A stretch of DNA of 64,000 nucleotides from positions 1-64,000 of the IMG/VR virus record IMGVR_UViG_3300036716_000695; one strand, written 5' to 3'. The notes beneath the pieces are model-generated. The model saw nothing but the letters and a program-made list of their open reading frames with translations, had not been told where the DNA came from and ran no database searches. Of the stretch, positions 42,792 to 50,767 are shown piece by piece (the stretch's first letter is position 1; every line of letters begins with the position of its first letter). The DNA is from a virus. The translations under genes were made by a program, and so were the position numbers.

Positions 42792-44797
42792 TAGAATAGT
42801 GTTAATTGATTTGGAGCAACATCAATAATATTATTAATCTCTTGCTCTATAGCTTCAAGATAATATTTTTTATCAATATCATAGTTTTCCCACTTAGGTT
42901 CTAATTGCATATCATTAAATATTGACTGCAACCATTTGCCAGCTTCTAACTGTATCTCTCTTTTATCTTTCTTGTTAACTTTAAGAATCTTTACACCGGA
43001 TTTAGATATAAAATATCTATTAATCTTCTGTAATTTTTCTTCATCAAATATACCATTCTTTATTTGTCTAGCAACCTGTTGCCAATCACCTTTTGATTTT
43101 CCACCAATACAATAATCTAATATGTTTTTATTTGTATCAATATAATCTTCAGGTAACATATCATGAACAAAGTAATGATAGATTGCCTTTGGTATAACAA
43201 GTTTAGATTTATTCTTGTGCAACTGCAGGTTATGAAAATCAAATCTACCCTTAAGTTTTACCGGGGCAAAACTAAACTTATCATTCTCTACTTTAAATAA
43301 GTAATGAGGATTGTCAGTTTTTAGTTTTCTCCAAGTAGATATATCTACATCAACCCACTTATTAATACCAATGTAGTTGTTAACATCACCAATAACCATC
43401 TTCTGATATTCATCATGCTCTAAATTAAGATTGGTTTTCTTTTCCCATTCTTCACATATAAGCATGTACTCATCATAAAATGCCTTTGGTATTATAGTTT
43501 CTACACCATCTGTGTTTTGTAATAAAGCAATAGCACCCGGTATACGCTCCATAATTTGCTCATAAAGCATCATTAGGGATAGTTGACCATTGATTGTTAT
43601 TCTCATACATAACTCAGGATCATAAAAGAAGCTATTTTCATCATTGCTAAGACCAAAAGTAGAATTAAGTATAATCTTATATACATAGTTCATTGGATTG
43701 CTCTTAGGAATCTTCTTACGCTCTTCAAAGAACCACTCATATTGATTACAGAATTCTTCTTTAGGGAAATGACCCGGAGACCACTTGTTTTTAATAGCCA
43801 GATTAGGATAAAAAGATGTTACATCAGAAGACATAATCATCATGTCATCATCCGGTTCATAAACACCTTTCTTTATAGCACCATGAACACCACCTAAACC
43901 AAAGTGTGTATTGACACCCTTATAGTTTATGTTGTATTTAAAACTACCCTTAAGACTACCTGCGTTAACTTCTAATGAAGCAAACCTATCAAACAATACC
44001 TTAAACTCTTGAGATGAGAAAGAAATGTATGGTAATATAATATCCTTAATCTTAATTGTATCCCTATAAGTTCTCATCTGTTTGAGATCTCTTTTAGGAA
44101 TATTTAAGTTTCTAGATAAATAATATCCAAATATCTCTTTACTAATCCTAGGCTCTGAGGCACTAAACATGTTAATATTGTATGTACTTGTCAATTCTTT
44201 TCTTAAAGCTACTTGAGATCTTGATCTGTTATAGATTTCTTTTGTAGACTTAACATCATTAATGCAGTATTCAAGTATAGTGTCTAGATCTTTTTGAGTT
44301 CTGATTTCAGTTTCATGATGAATAGGCATATCTAATATATTCTGCCAATCCATACTATACTGAATCCATTTAAGACTAGAACGTTTAGCCGGGTTATCCC
44401 AATGGTGCATTTTAAATAAATCTATTTGACCTATTCTCATCTTCCATTGTGGATAATCACTAAACTCTTTATTGTTTGATTTCTGTATACATCTCTGTGC
44501 ATACTTATAAATAATATTAGCAACTAGATGACCATCAAGACCTAAACCTTCTTCATCTTTCCATTTACTAACATTATCTAATATATAGTGAGTTACTTGC
44601 GCATCAAATGCTAATCCATTATAGGATATATGCCACTCTTTGTTTGTGATGTTGTCTTCTAGAAAGTTTATAAATTCTGTCTGATCATTTCTTAACCGTG
44701 ATATTACAAATATCTTAGTCTCTGTAGTTTTATAATTTTCAAAAACACCAGTAAAACAATCATAAAGTGTTTCATAATCCATTACCCAATGTTTCAT
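42791..44797 (-). CDS. Family B DNA polymerase with 3'-5' exonuclease
   Basis: A 668-residue replicative polymerase. Exonuclease residues: DYE (Asp7, Glu9), NGLAFD (Asp65) and YCIND (Asp181). Polymerase motifs: A, SSDVTSFYPN (Asp325); B, KIILNSTFG (Lys374); C, NTDGVE (Asp430). Motif C has Asn where most family B enzymes have the first Asp, but the essential second Asp is kept. Only about 50 residues separate motifs A and B, so the fingers are very short. The C-terminus is QLTLF, a beta-clamp-binding peptide. The gene overlaps the Fis-like gene by 4 bases and phoH by 1 base. This matches the PolB branch of crAss-like phages. Confidence 0.92.
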   Translation of the reverse strand: MKHWVMDYETLYDCFTGVFENYKTTETKIFVISRLRNDQTEFINFLEDNITNKEWHISYNGLAFDAQVTHYILDNVSKWKDEEGLGLDGHLVANIIYKYAQRCIQKSNNKEFSDYPQWKMRIGQIDLFKMHHWDNPAKRSSLKWIQYSMDWQNILDMPIHHETEIRTQKDLDTILEYCINDVKSTKEIYNRSRSQVALRKELTSTYNINMFSASEPRISKEIFGYYLSRNLNIPKRDLKQMRTYRDTIKIKDIILPYISFSSQEFKVLFDRFASLEVNAGSLKGSFKYNINYKGVNTHFGLGGVHGAIKKGVYEPDDDMMIMSSDVTSFYPNLAIKNKWSPGHFPKEEFCNQYEWFFEERKKIPKSNPMNYVYKIILNSTFGLSNDENSFFYDPELCMRITINGQLSLMMLYEQIMERIPGAIALLQNTDGVETIIPKAFYDEYMLICEEWEKKTNLNLEHDEYQKMVIGDVNNYIGINKWVDVDISTWRKLKTDNPHYLFKVENDKFSFAPVKLKGRFDFHNLQLHKNKSKLVIPKAIYHYFVHDMLPEDYIDTNKNILDYCIGGKSKGDWQQVARQIKNGIFDEEKLQKINRYFISKSGVKILKVNKKDKREIQLEAGKWLQSIFNDMQLEPKWENYDIDKKYYLEAIEQEINNIIDVAPNQLTLF

Positions 44798-44940
44798 TCT
44801 TTTTCTTCTTTAAGTTTATCTTTAAATGTATGTAGAGTTCTTTCATTAATACCTAAAGCTTTAGCTGCACTTCTTACAGTTTTATGCTTTTTTAGAGCTA
44901 GAGTCATTAATCTCTCTTTCATTTGTAACAGTGTTTCCAT
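44794..44940 (-). CDS. Fis-type helix-turn-helix mini-protein (48 aa)
   Basis: ATG 44940 to TGA 44794: 48 residues (METLLQMKERLMTLALKKHK, then TVRSAAKALGINERTLHTFK). The second part is a typical Fis/NtrC C-terminal helix-turn-helix, with AAKALGINERTL as turn and recognition helix. The stop overlaps the polymerase ATG (ATGA), and the 5' half overlaps the end of the upstream 110-codon gene. It probably binds DNA as a dimer, either as an architectural factor in replication or as a regulator. It was found in a frame shorter than usual gene cut-offs. Confidence 0.65.
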   Translation of the reverse strand: METLLQMKERLMTLALKKHKTVRSAAKALGINERTLHTFKDKLKEEKE

Positions 44941-45214
44941 CTTTATAATTTTTAAGTGCTACTACTTTAGCTTCTAATATTAAATCCATAATACTATCAT
45001 AGATGCTTTCTACTGCTTCAGGAGATCCCTCACGCTCTAACTTTTTATCAATCTCTCTTTCATATAAGTCAACAGTCTTGATTACTTGTTTAATCTTCTG
45101 TTTAACTTGTTGTGTATGTATATACTGTAACCCATGTGCAAGTTCACCTATGCACTTAGTCATAGCAAATAGGATGTTTACATCCATTATTTCTTCATCT
45201 GTTAATTTAGCCAT
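44882..45214 (-). CDS. Helical protein of unknown function (110 aa)
   Basis: A 110-residue protein, mostly charged helix (TDEEIMDVNILFAMTKCIGE, then VKQKIKQVIKTVDLYEREID), with a Ser/Lys-rich end. No domain recognised. It is the first gene after the terminator at 45231-45255, so it may head the polymerase transcript. Its last 59 bases overlap the Fis-like gene. Confidence 0.6.
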   Translation of the reverse strand: MAKLTDEEIMDVNILFAMTKCIGELAHGLQYIHTQQVKQKIKQVIKTVDLYEREIDKKLEREGSPEAVESIYDSIMDLILEAKVVALKNYKDGNTVTNEREINDSSSKKA

Positions 45215-45230
45215 ATAAATATATTAGAGC

Positions 45231-45255
45231 AAAAAAAAGCCCAAATTAATGGGCT
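45231..45255 (-). terminator. Intrinsic terminator
   Basis: On the minus strand AGCCCA and TGGGCT form a 6-bp stem with a 6-base loop, then eight T. It follows the 138-codon gene and separates it from the polymerase operon. Confidence 0.85.
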
Positions 45256-45288
45256 CCTTTACATTATTTAATAAATAGAATAGGCTAC

Positions 45289-45705
45289 TTATTGACCAGG
45301 CATGATAATTTTAGAAACTTTTGTTTCTTCAATATCTACAAAAAATTGTTTGTAATCATAAGAAGATGCATTGATTGCAAATATATTAATAAAGTCTTCA
45401 ATGTCTTTTTTATCTGATAAATAAAATTCAGAAAAAGTATCCACTAATCTTCTTTCTTCTTTATGTGTTTTACCTGTTTGCTTATTAGGTGTCTTAAGTC
45501 TCATAGGTTGACCATCATCATCTAACTTAGGAACCATATGATAGGATTGTTTCATCACTTTACTGATGACTGCTAAAATGCCTGACGTAGGGTCAAACAT
45601 AGCTTCTGTATAAGGTGAGTCATTACTGACTGGAATCATTGTAAATGATTTAGCATTTCTAAAACTAGAACTTACTAACATCATATTTTGTCCAATTTTT
45701 GACAT
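45289..45705 (-). CDS. Unknown protein (138 aa), last gene of the nuclease/MoxR operon
   Basis: A 138-residue protein with an N-terminal Ser/Met-rich segment (GQNMMLVSSSFRNAKSF), a central polar loop with many Lys (KTPNKQTGKTHKEERR) and a C-terminal helical segment with FYLSDKKDIEDFINIF. No catalytic motif seen. It is separated by 12 bases from the 198-codon gene and followed by a terminator, so it ends the operon. The start is preceded by an A-run leader typical of this genome. Function unknown. Confidence 0.6.
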   Translation of the reverse strand: MSKIGQNMMLVSSSFRNAKSFTMIPVSNDSPYTEAMFDPTSGILAVISKVMKQSYHMVPKLDDDGQPMRLKTPNKQTGKTHKEERRLVDTFSEFYLSDKKDIEDFINIFAINASSYDYKQFFVDIEETKVSKIIMPGQ

Positions 45706-45717
45706 ATTGATTTTTTT

Positions 45718-46314
45718 TTATTTAGGCAAATATACATTACATTCTTTTAATAAAGAAAGAAATGCACCATTTTTATTAATAACTGTTTCTTTTATCAAGT
45801 CTGGCGGGCTGCATAATTCAAACACATCTTCTAAAAGTTCTACTTCAACATCTAGCTCATCAGCATAAAATTCATGAAATCCTTCTGGTGATAAAAATGC
45901 TTCAACAAAGTCTGAAGATTTAGAATCACTAAAGAAATCTATAATTATTACCTTAGAGTTTAAACTAAATTGAGAATATTTTCCTTTTAGAAATTTGTTA
46001 AAGTCACTTTTATAGCCTGAGAAATCAAAAACAAATAAATGTTTATTATCTCCCAGGTCTATATACTCATCAAATTTAGGATGGTTTCTTATGTATCTTT
46101 TACAGAACTTATCAAATGAATCACACATTTTAACTTTGTATTCACAAAGAAATTTGTAATCATCAAAAGAGTGCACATTATCCATAGCTATATAAGTTTG
46201 CTTTGGAACGTATGCCAATCCTTTCTTTAAATCCAATAAAGGATAAAGAAAGACCCTACTCTTCTGAAAATAATCTGTATACACAATACCCATACTATAA
46301 TCTAACTTTTTCAA
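45718..46314 (-). CDS. Unknown protein (198 aa)
   Basis: A 198-residue protein rich in aromatic and acidic residues (DYFQKSRVFLYPLLDL, FVFDFSGYKSDFNKFL, VELLEDVFELCSPPDL), without a membrane segment or a recognised motif. It overlaps the end of the PD-(D/E)XK nuclease gene by 20 bases, so it is co-translated and may be a partner of the nuclease. The pattern of short strands and helices suggests an alpha/beta fold. No function can be assigned. Confidence 0.6.
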   Translation of the reverse strand: MKKLDYSMGIVYTDYFQKSRVFLYPLLDLKKGLAYVPKQTYIAMDNVHSFDDYKFLCEYKVKMCDSFDKFCKRYIRNHPKFDEYIDLGDNKHLFVFDFSGYKSDFNKFLKGKYSQFSLNSKVIIIDFFSDSKSSDFVEAFLSPEGFHEFYADELDVEVELLEDVFELCSPPDLIKETVINKNGAFLSLLKECNVYLPK

Positions 46315-47293
46315 TTAAGAAATTATAAGGTAAGCTATAATTTCTTTCATTATAATGGTATTCTGCAGCCTTAATTACATTACTAAAAGCTTGCGCCCAT
46401 TTATTAAGTGTAGCATCTGTAACTTCAAAAGTATAAACTTGGTTATATTTATCTATAACAACAAACTTAAACTCAATCTTATACTCATCTACATTATCAA
46501 TTGATTTACTTATATCTTCATAAACAAGTTTACAATAAATAGCAGCTTGAAGCCAGTAGTTATAAAACTCTACTGTATCATTAAAGTCAGCTATTGTTTT
46601 ACCTGTAGTTTTAAGATCACATATAGTTATAAGCTTCTCATCATGATTAACTTTATAGTAATCTATGTAACCATGCAAACCAAAAGGCATTTTAGATAAT
46701 GTACAACTCAGATATTTTTCTGCATGAGTTTCTATTGGGTCTAAATCAAAGTCTGTTGAAACTTCTTCAAATATTGCCATAACATCACTGTTACTTTTAA
46801 TAAACTCTGCCTGCTCTGTACACTTTAATAAAGTATCTTGATCTACAACATCAACGTTTTTGTTAGATAAGAATTCCCAATAAGGTTCAAACTCATCTTT
46901 TATAATCTTAACAATACGTTGCTCATCTGTTTTTAGAGACTGATACAAATTCATTTCTTTGAGTGAATCCAATACTATTTCAGATGGGACATCAAATAAC
47001 TTTTCTGCATCAGTATATAAAGACATGTTCTTTAAAACCTTTCTAACACTATCTGATGGTGCTTTACCAGGTACAATACTAAACTTGTTCTCAACGTTTT
47101 CAGGTTCAAACACCAAACAATGTACAAGCTTGCCTTCTACTAAATGTTTATCTGTTCTAACCTCACGGTCATTTAAAATATAGTCCTTATAAAATAAGGA
47201 TGGTGAAAATAAAAGTTTATTTAAAGAAGAGTAGCTAAACTTAAATTTATCATTTGAGTAAAACTGCTCTTCTTTTTCAATGTTTCTATTCAT
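46295..47293 (-). CDS. PD-(D/E)XK (RecB/exonuclease VIII-like) nuclease
   Basis: A 332-residue nuclease of the RecB/Cas4-related exonuclease group: FSYSSLNKLLFSPSLF (the S-x-L motif helix), GKLVHCLVF (His58), GYIDYY (Asp211), then ICDLKTTG (Asp226, Lys228), with a QAAIY helix after it (motif QxxxY). The layout is the usual H...GxxD...DxK...QxxxY. Such enzymes resect DNA ends for recombination or degrade DNA. It overlaps paralogue A by 8 bases and follows the MoxR genes, so it is part of the same operon. An annealing or RecA-like partner is encoded at 54349. Confidence 0.85.
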   Translation of the reverse strand: MNRNIEKEEQFYSNDKFKFSYSSLNKLLFSPSLFYKDYILNDREVRTDKHLVEGKLVHCLVFEPENVENKFSIVPGKAPSDSVRKVLKNMSLYTDAEKLFDVPSEIVLDSLKEMNLYQSLKTDEQRIVKIIKDEFEPYWEFLSNKNVDVVDQDTLLKCTEQAEFIKSNSDVMAIFEEVSTDFDLDPIETHAEKYLSCTLSKMPFGLHGYIDYYKVNHDEKLITICDLKTTGKTIADFNDTVEFYNYWLQAAIYCKLVYEDISKSIDNVDEYKIEFKFVVIDKYNQVYTFEVTDATLNKWAQAFSNVIKAAEYHYNERNYSLPYNFLIEKVRL

Positions 47294-48452
47294 TAATTGA
47301 GTTATTATATTTTTCCTTTAATACAAGATGTTCTAAATCAACTTTAAATACTTCAGCTCCTGGTCCTACCATTGCATTTAAGCATTTATTGAGAAATAAA
47401 GATCTGGTATTGTCAACAGCAAATTTAGTTAATTTTCTATCTTCTGTCAAAGCCATGATGTATCTATTATAAGAATAAACATTATTAGTATCATGACCAC
47501 CTTCATATGATTTTAACCGTGACCTCATAGCTTTTACATTTACTGTATTCCAATTATTAGTAGCTTTCATCCAATCATAGTGCCACCAATACAAACTAGA
47601 TACTACATTAAATGATTTTTCTATATTAGAATTAGCTAGCATTTCAAGAGCCAATGTTCTATTTTCTATATCATTACTTGTAATCATCTGTTCTATGGTA
47701 CCGTATTGATCATCTTCAATAATTGCTAAATCTTCATCAATTATTTCAGTTATTGCAGTATCAAATACAACAGTAGCTACAGAATTAACAACTCTATCAT
47801 AATCTTTAACTTTACCTTTTTCAATCATAACTACTCTAGATCCTAGATTTGCTGCTTCATGAAAAGGTTCTGTAATCTTAAGAAATTGGTCTCTCCATAA
47901 CTGAACATTATTACTACTATTATAGTAGTGTTGATTAAAAGCAACAATAGAGTTTTGATCCATTCCAGATAGTTTTTCTCTAAGCTGATTAAGAGCTCCA
48001 TCAGTAAACATACCTTTCTCTTTTGCTATAATACAAACTCTAACGAAGTCTCTGTAATCTAAAAATTTATTACTATACCAATTGTATGTGAATAAAGATT
48101 CTAAAAACTTATATGACACTACATGTATGTCTGCCTTATCACTATTCCTAGTAATTTTACAATCAAACCTTTCCTTTAACAAATCAAACTTTTGTCTTGG
48201 TAAGTTTAATTTAGGATATCTATAAATCTTTACATCTTGTAAGCTAATAACAGATGGTTGCTGTTTACCAGTAACTATGTTATGTAACCCAAAATTTGCA
48301 AGATCATCACCTGATAAATGATAGTTATCACTACTACCAACATACAGTTCATCTGTTAGTTCTATATCAAATGCTCCAGATGTTAGTTCAACGTTTTTGT
48401 TGACTGTAACATCATCTCTCTTTAAATTAAAATTATATATTTTTTTAGTCAT
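47286..48452 (-). CDS. Unknown protein, paralogue A (388 aa)
   Basis: A 388-residue protein. Residues about 73-110 read YRYPKLNLPRQKFDLLKERF, then CKITRNSDKADIHVVSY, and align by eye with the neighbouring protein (48445), so the two are tandem paralogues. The segment has a beta-alpha-beta order that recalls BRCT modules, unproven. Later parts have LALEMLANSNIEKSFNVVSS with LYWWHYDWM and a helical end. No active-site motif is visible. It overlaps both neighbours by 8 bases. It may be a structural or adaptor factor for the nuclease or the MoxR machine. Confidence 0.65.
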   Translation of the reverse strand: MTKKIYNFNLKRDDVTVNKNVELTSGAFDIELTDELYVGSSDNYHLSGDDLANFGLHNIVTGKQQPSVISLQDVKIYRYPKLNLPRQKFDLLKERFDCKITRNSDKADIHVVSYKFLESLFTYNWYSNKFLDYRDFVRVCIIAKEKGMFTDGALNQLREKLSGMDQNSIVAFNQHYYNSSNNVQLWRDQFLKITEPFHEAANLGSRVVMIEKGKVKDYDRVVNSVATVVFDTAITEIIDEDLAIIEDDQYGTIEQMITSNDIENRTLALEMLANSNIEKSFNVVSSLYWWHYDWMKATNNWNTVNVKAMRSRLKSYEGGHDTNNVYSYNRYIMALTEDRKLTKFAVDNTRSLFLNKCLNAMVGPGAEVFKVDLEHLVLKEKYNNSINE

Positions 48453-49482
48453 TTTTTAAATATTTTTGATATTCTTTTTTTACAGCTACTTTAAAAGTAT
48501 AAAGATCCCTGTTATGAATGCTTATTTCTTTTCTTACTATAGGTTCTAAATATCTGAAACTTGTTTTACATAACAATTCTCTCTCTTCTAACCAAAGTAT
48601 CATGTCCTGAGCACTCTTTCTTTCAAAATCAAGAAATCCAGATTCTTTTAACCAATACTGTAGATCTTTATCTCTGTTATCTGCATATGTTATACTACTA
48701 CAGTCTTGTGAAAATTGCCATAATAAATGATAATTTTTTTTATAATCTATAGTAGGAACAATTTTAAGAGCTAAGGCCTTATCATCACCATAAGCCTTTA
48801 ATTGCGCTTTTAAATCATTAAACAGACCTTCATCAAGAGTCATTTTAGTAGCAGATGCATGTAACACAGTCTCAGGATCAATAACACTAACATGTGTGGT
48901 ATCAATTATATGAGCCAAGTTTATAGCCATACCAGTAAGCATCCAGGTATCATATAGACTATCATTTATATCTATATCATAATATCTTACATTGTCTGTA
49001 ATCTTAGGTGTAATAATACATTCTAAACCAGAATCTGAGACTTTTTTTAGGACACCTGTTTTTGTTGCATCTCCCATTGTAGTTTCATAATTCCATATCT
49101 TATTCATCATTATAGTAGACGGGATATTTTCCGCATTCTGTAATGTATGAGTAGAAATATCCTCATGCCCAATTATAAGATCTGCTAATTCATAATCATT
49201 TGTAACAGTTATACCGTGCTCTTTAAGAGCAGCCTTTAATCTATCTTGTGATACATTACACTTAGGTAGTATAAAAGCTTTCTTTTTGGTTCTAAAAGTT
49301 TGGTCATCTTCTGTGGGGACCGTTAATATACTGTGTATTTTTTCATATGTTGTTTGATCTTGAGTACATAATACTTTATTACAGTCTGTATTAGAGAGGA
49401 CACCATAAACGGTGTCACTCTCCAATGCAAAGTAATTTAAAGCATCAGTATCAAAATCTTGATATACTGATTTATTTGCCAT
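48445..49482 (-). CDS. Unknown protein, paralogue B (345 aa)
   Basis: A 345-residue protein. Residues about 68-105 read FILPKCNVSQDRLKAALKEH, then GITVTNDYELADLIIGHEDI, the equivalent of the shared segment in paralogue A. The C-terminus is charged (FKVAVKKEYQKYLKND). It starts 1 base after the MoxR ATPase stop, so the two are expected to be made together. No known domain; the pair may form a complex. Confidence 0.65.
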   Translation of the reverse strand: MANKSVYQDFDTDALNYFALESDTVYGVLSNTDCNKVLCTQDQTTYEKIHSILTVPTEDDQTFRTKKKAFILPKCNVSQDRLKAALKEHGITVTNDYELADLIIGHEDISTHTLQNAENIPSTIMMNKIWNYETTMGDATKTGVLKKVSDSGLECIITPKITDNVRYYDIDINDSLYDTWMLTGMAINLAHIIDTTHVSVIDPETVLHASATKMTLDEGLFNDLKAQLKAYGDDKALALKIVPTIDYKKNYHLLWQFSQDCSSITYADNRDKDLQYWLKESGFLDFERKSAQDMILWLEERELLCKTSFRYLEPIVRKEISIHNRDLYTFKVAVKKEYQKYLKND

Positions 49483-49483
49483 T

Positions 49484-50752
49484 TTATTTCATTGTCATTT
49501 TAACAATCTCAGGGATCATCATTAATTTATTGAACTTTTGTTTATTACCACTAAATATTGATCTTACAATCAAATATTTTAAGTCATTAGTAAAATAGTC
49601 TTCAGTACATAGTGTCTTTAGTCTATCTGTATTCTTTTGACTTACGGTATTTTCTTTAGAATACACAACAGCATAATTTGCTAAACGTGTAGCTAATGTA
49701 GATGCTATATCAGCACGGTAATTATCATCCTTACCAATACAACTTCTAAGTTCACCTAAAATATATTGCTGATTATCATGTGTCAACAAATCTTTTGGTG
49801 TTACAAGCTTATCAAGTTTATTATTAATGAAGGTTGTGAACATTGATGCAAAAGCATCACCTACACTACCCTCACCAATCATTTGAATCATGCTGAGGTT
49901 ATCTTCAAAATTATCAAAACTTGATATAGCATTAAAGAATGTAGTAATAGATCTTGCATTTGTTTCTTGAGTTACTAACTCAGGATTCAATAACAAAAAG
50001 TTAATACATCTAGAATCTACACCTGCTTCTTCTGCCCATTGAGCCCATACATTAACATCAAACTTAAGATTTGCGGTTACATATCTAGTCTTCTGTGCAC
50101 TATCTACACTGTTAACCATATAATCTCCGTTATCCGGGTTAGCTGTTAATATAATATGCCAATCCTGTGGTAGTGTCCATGAAATATAAGACTGTCTGTC
50201 AATCAATTCCATACAAGCTTGAATAAAACGTACATCAGCACGGTTCCAGTCATCTAGTAATAAGATACCACCTGATTTTTTATCAGCAATCCACTCTGGT
50301 GGACAATAAGACATTCTGTTCTTACCAGTCATTTTGTATCCATTTTTTAGATACTCTTGTACAGCAAGTTCATCAACCCATAAACCAACTTTTTTGGTTT
50401 TTGCTTGAGGCATCTTTGCCAGAGATGATGATGCAGCAGCTCTTTGTGCAGCAGTATAAGATATGTCATTTTTATTTTCTGAAACTTTTGTCTCTTTATA
50501 CATTTGGAATTGTCTAACTGGGAAACCTACTAAGTCACCTAGCTCTTCTATCTGTGCTAAGTTTAACTTAACAAAGTTTAAATCATTCTCTTTAGCTAGT
50601 TCAACAATGGTTGACGTTTTACCAATACCTGATTCACCAACAACCTCAACAGATACAGATTGCTTACCTTCTTTTTGTAAGAATCTGTTGTTTGTGATTA
50701 TGTGGTTTACAAATCCTTTTAGTTCTGTAGCATTTAAATTTACTTGACCCAT
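49484..50752 (-). CDS. MoxR-like AAA+ ATPase
   Basis: A 422-residue AAA+ ATPase. Walker A is GESGIGKT (39-46), Walker B is GGILLLDDWNRAD, and the sensor-1 Asn region is ILTANPDNGDY. An insert of about 80 residues between the two Walker motifs (with GLWVDELAVQ and CPPEWIAD) is typical of phage MoxR/dynein-type ATPases. The C-terminal helical lid follows. It is encoded next to the VWA/metallopeptidase-like gene, the usual pairing for MoxR proteins, which act as chaperones that open or assemble target complexes. The A-rich leader before its ATG suggests strong translation. Confidence 0.88.
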   Translation of the reverse strand: MGQVNLNATELKGFVNHIITNNRFLQKEGKQSVSVEVVGESGIGKTSTIVELAKENDLNFVKLNLAQIEELGDLVGFPVRQFQMYKETKVSENKNDISYTAAQRAAASSSLAKMPQAKTKKVGLWVDELAVQEYLKNGYKMTGKNRMSYCPPEWIADKKSGGILLLDDWNRADVRFIQACMELIDRQSYISWTLPQDWHIILTANPDNGDYMVNSVDSAQKTRYVTANLKFDVNVWAQWAEEAGVDSRCINFLLLNPELVTQETNARSITTFFNAISSFDNFEDNLSMIQMIGEGSVGDAFASMFTTFINNKLDKLVTPKDLLTHDNQQYILGELRSCIGKDDNYRADIASTLATRLANYAVVYSKENTVSQKNTDRLKTLCTEDYFTNDLKYLIVRSIFSGNKQKFNKLMMIPEIVKMTMK

Positions 50753-50767
50753 TTTTACTTTTTTAAT

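Noticed and set aside
44448-44456. Perfect DnaA box (TGTGGATAA) in the polymerase gene
   Set aside because: It is a single copy inside coding sequence (Tyr-Pro-Gln codons), without neighbouring boxes; chance or codon use explains it.
50463-50747. 94-codon plus-strand frame inside the MoxR gene
   Set aside because: It mirrors the Walker A coding region on the other strand and has no upstream promoter.
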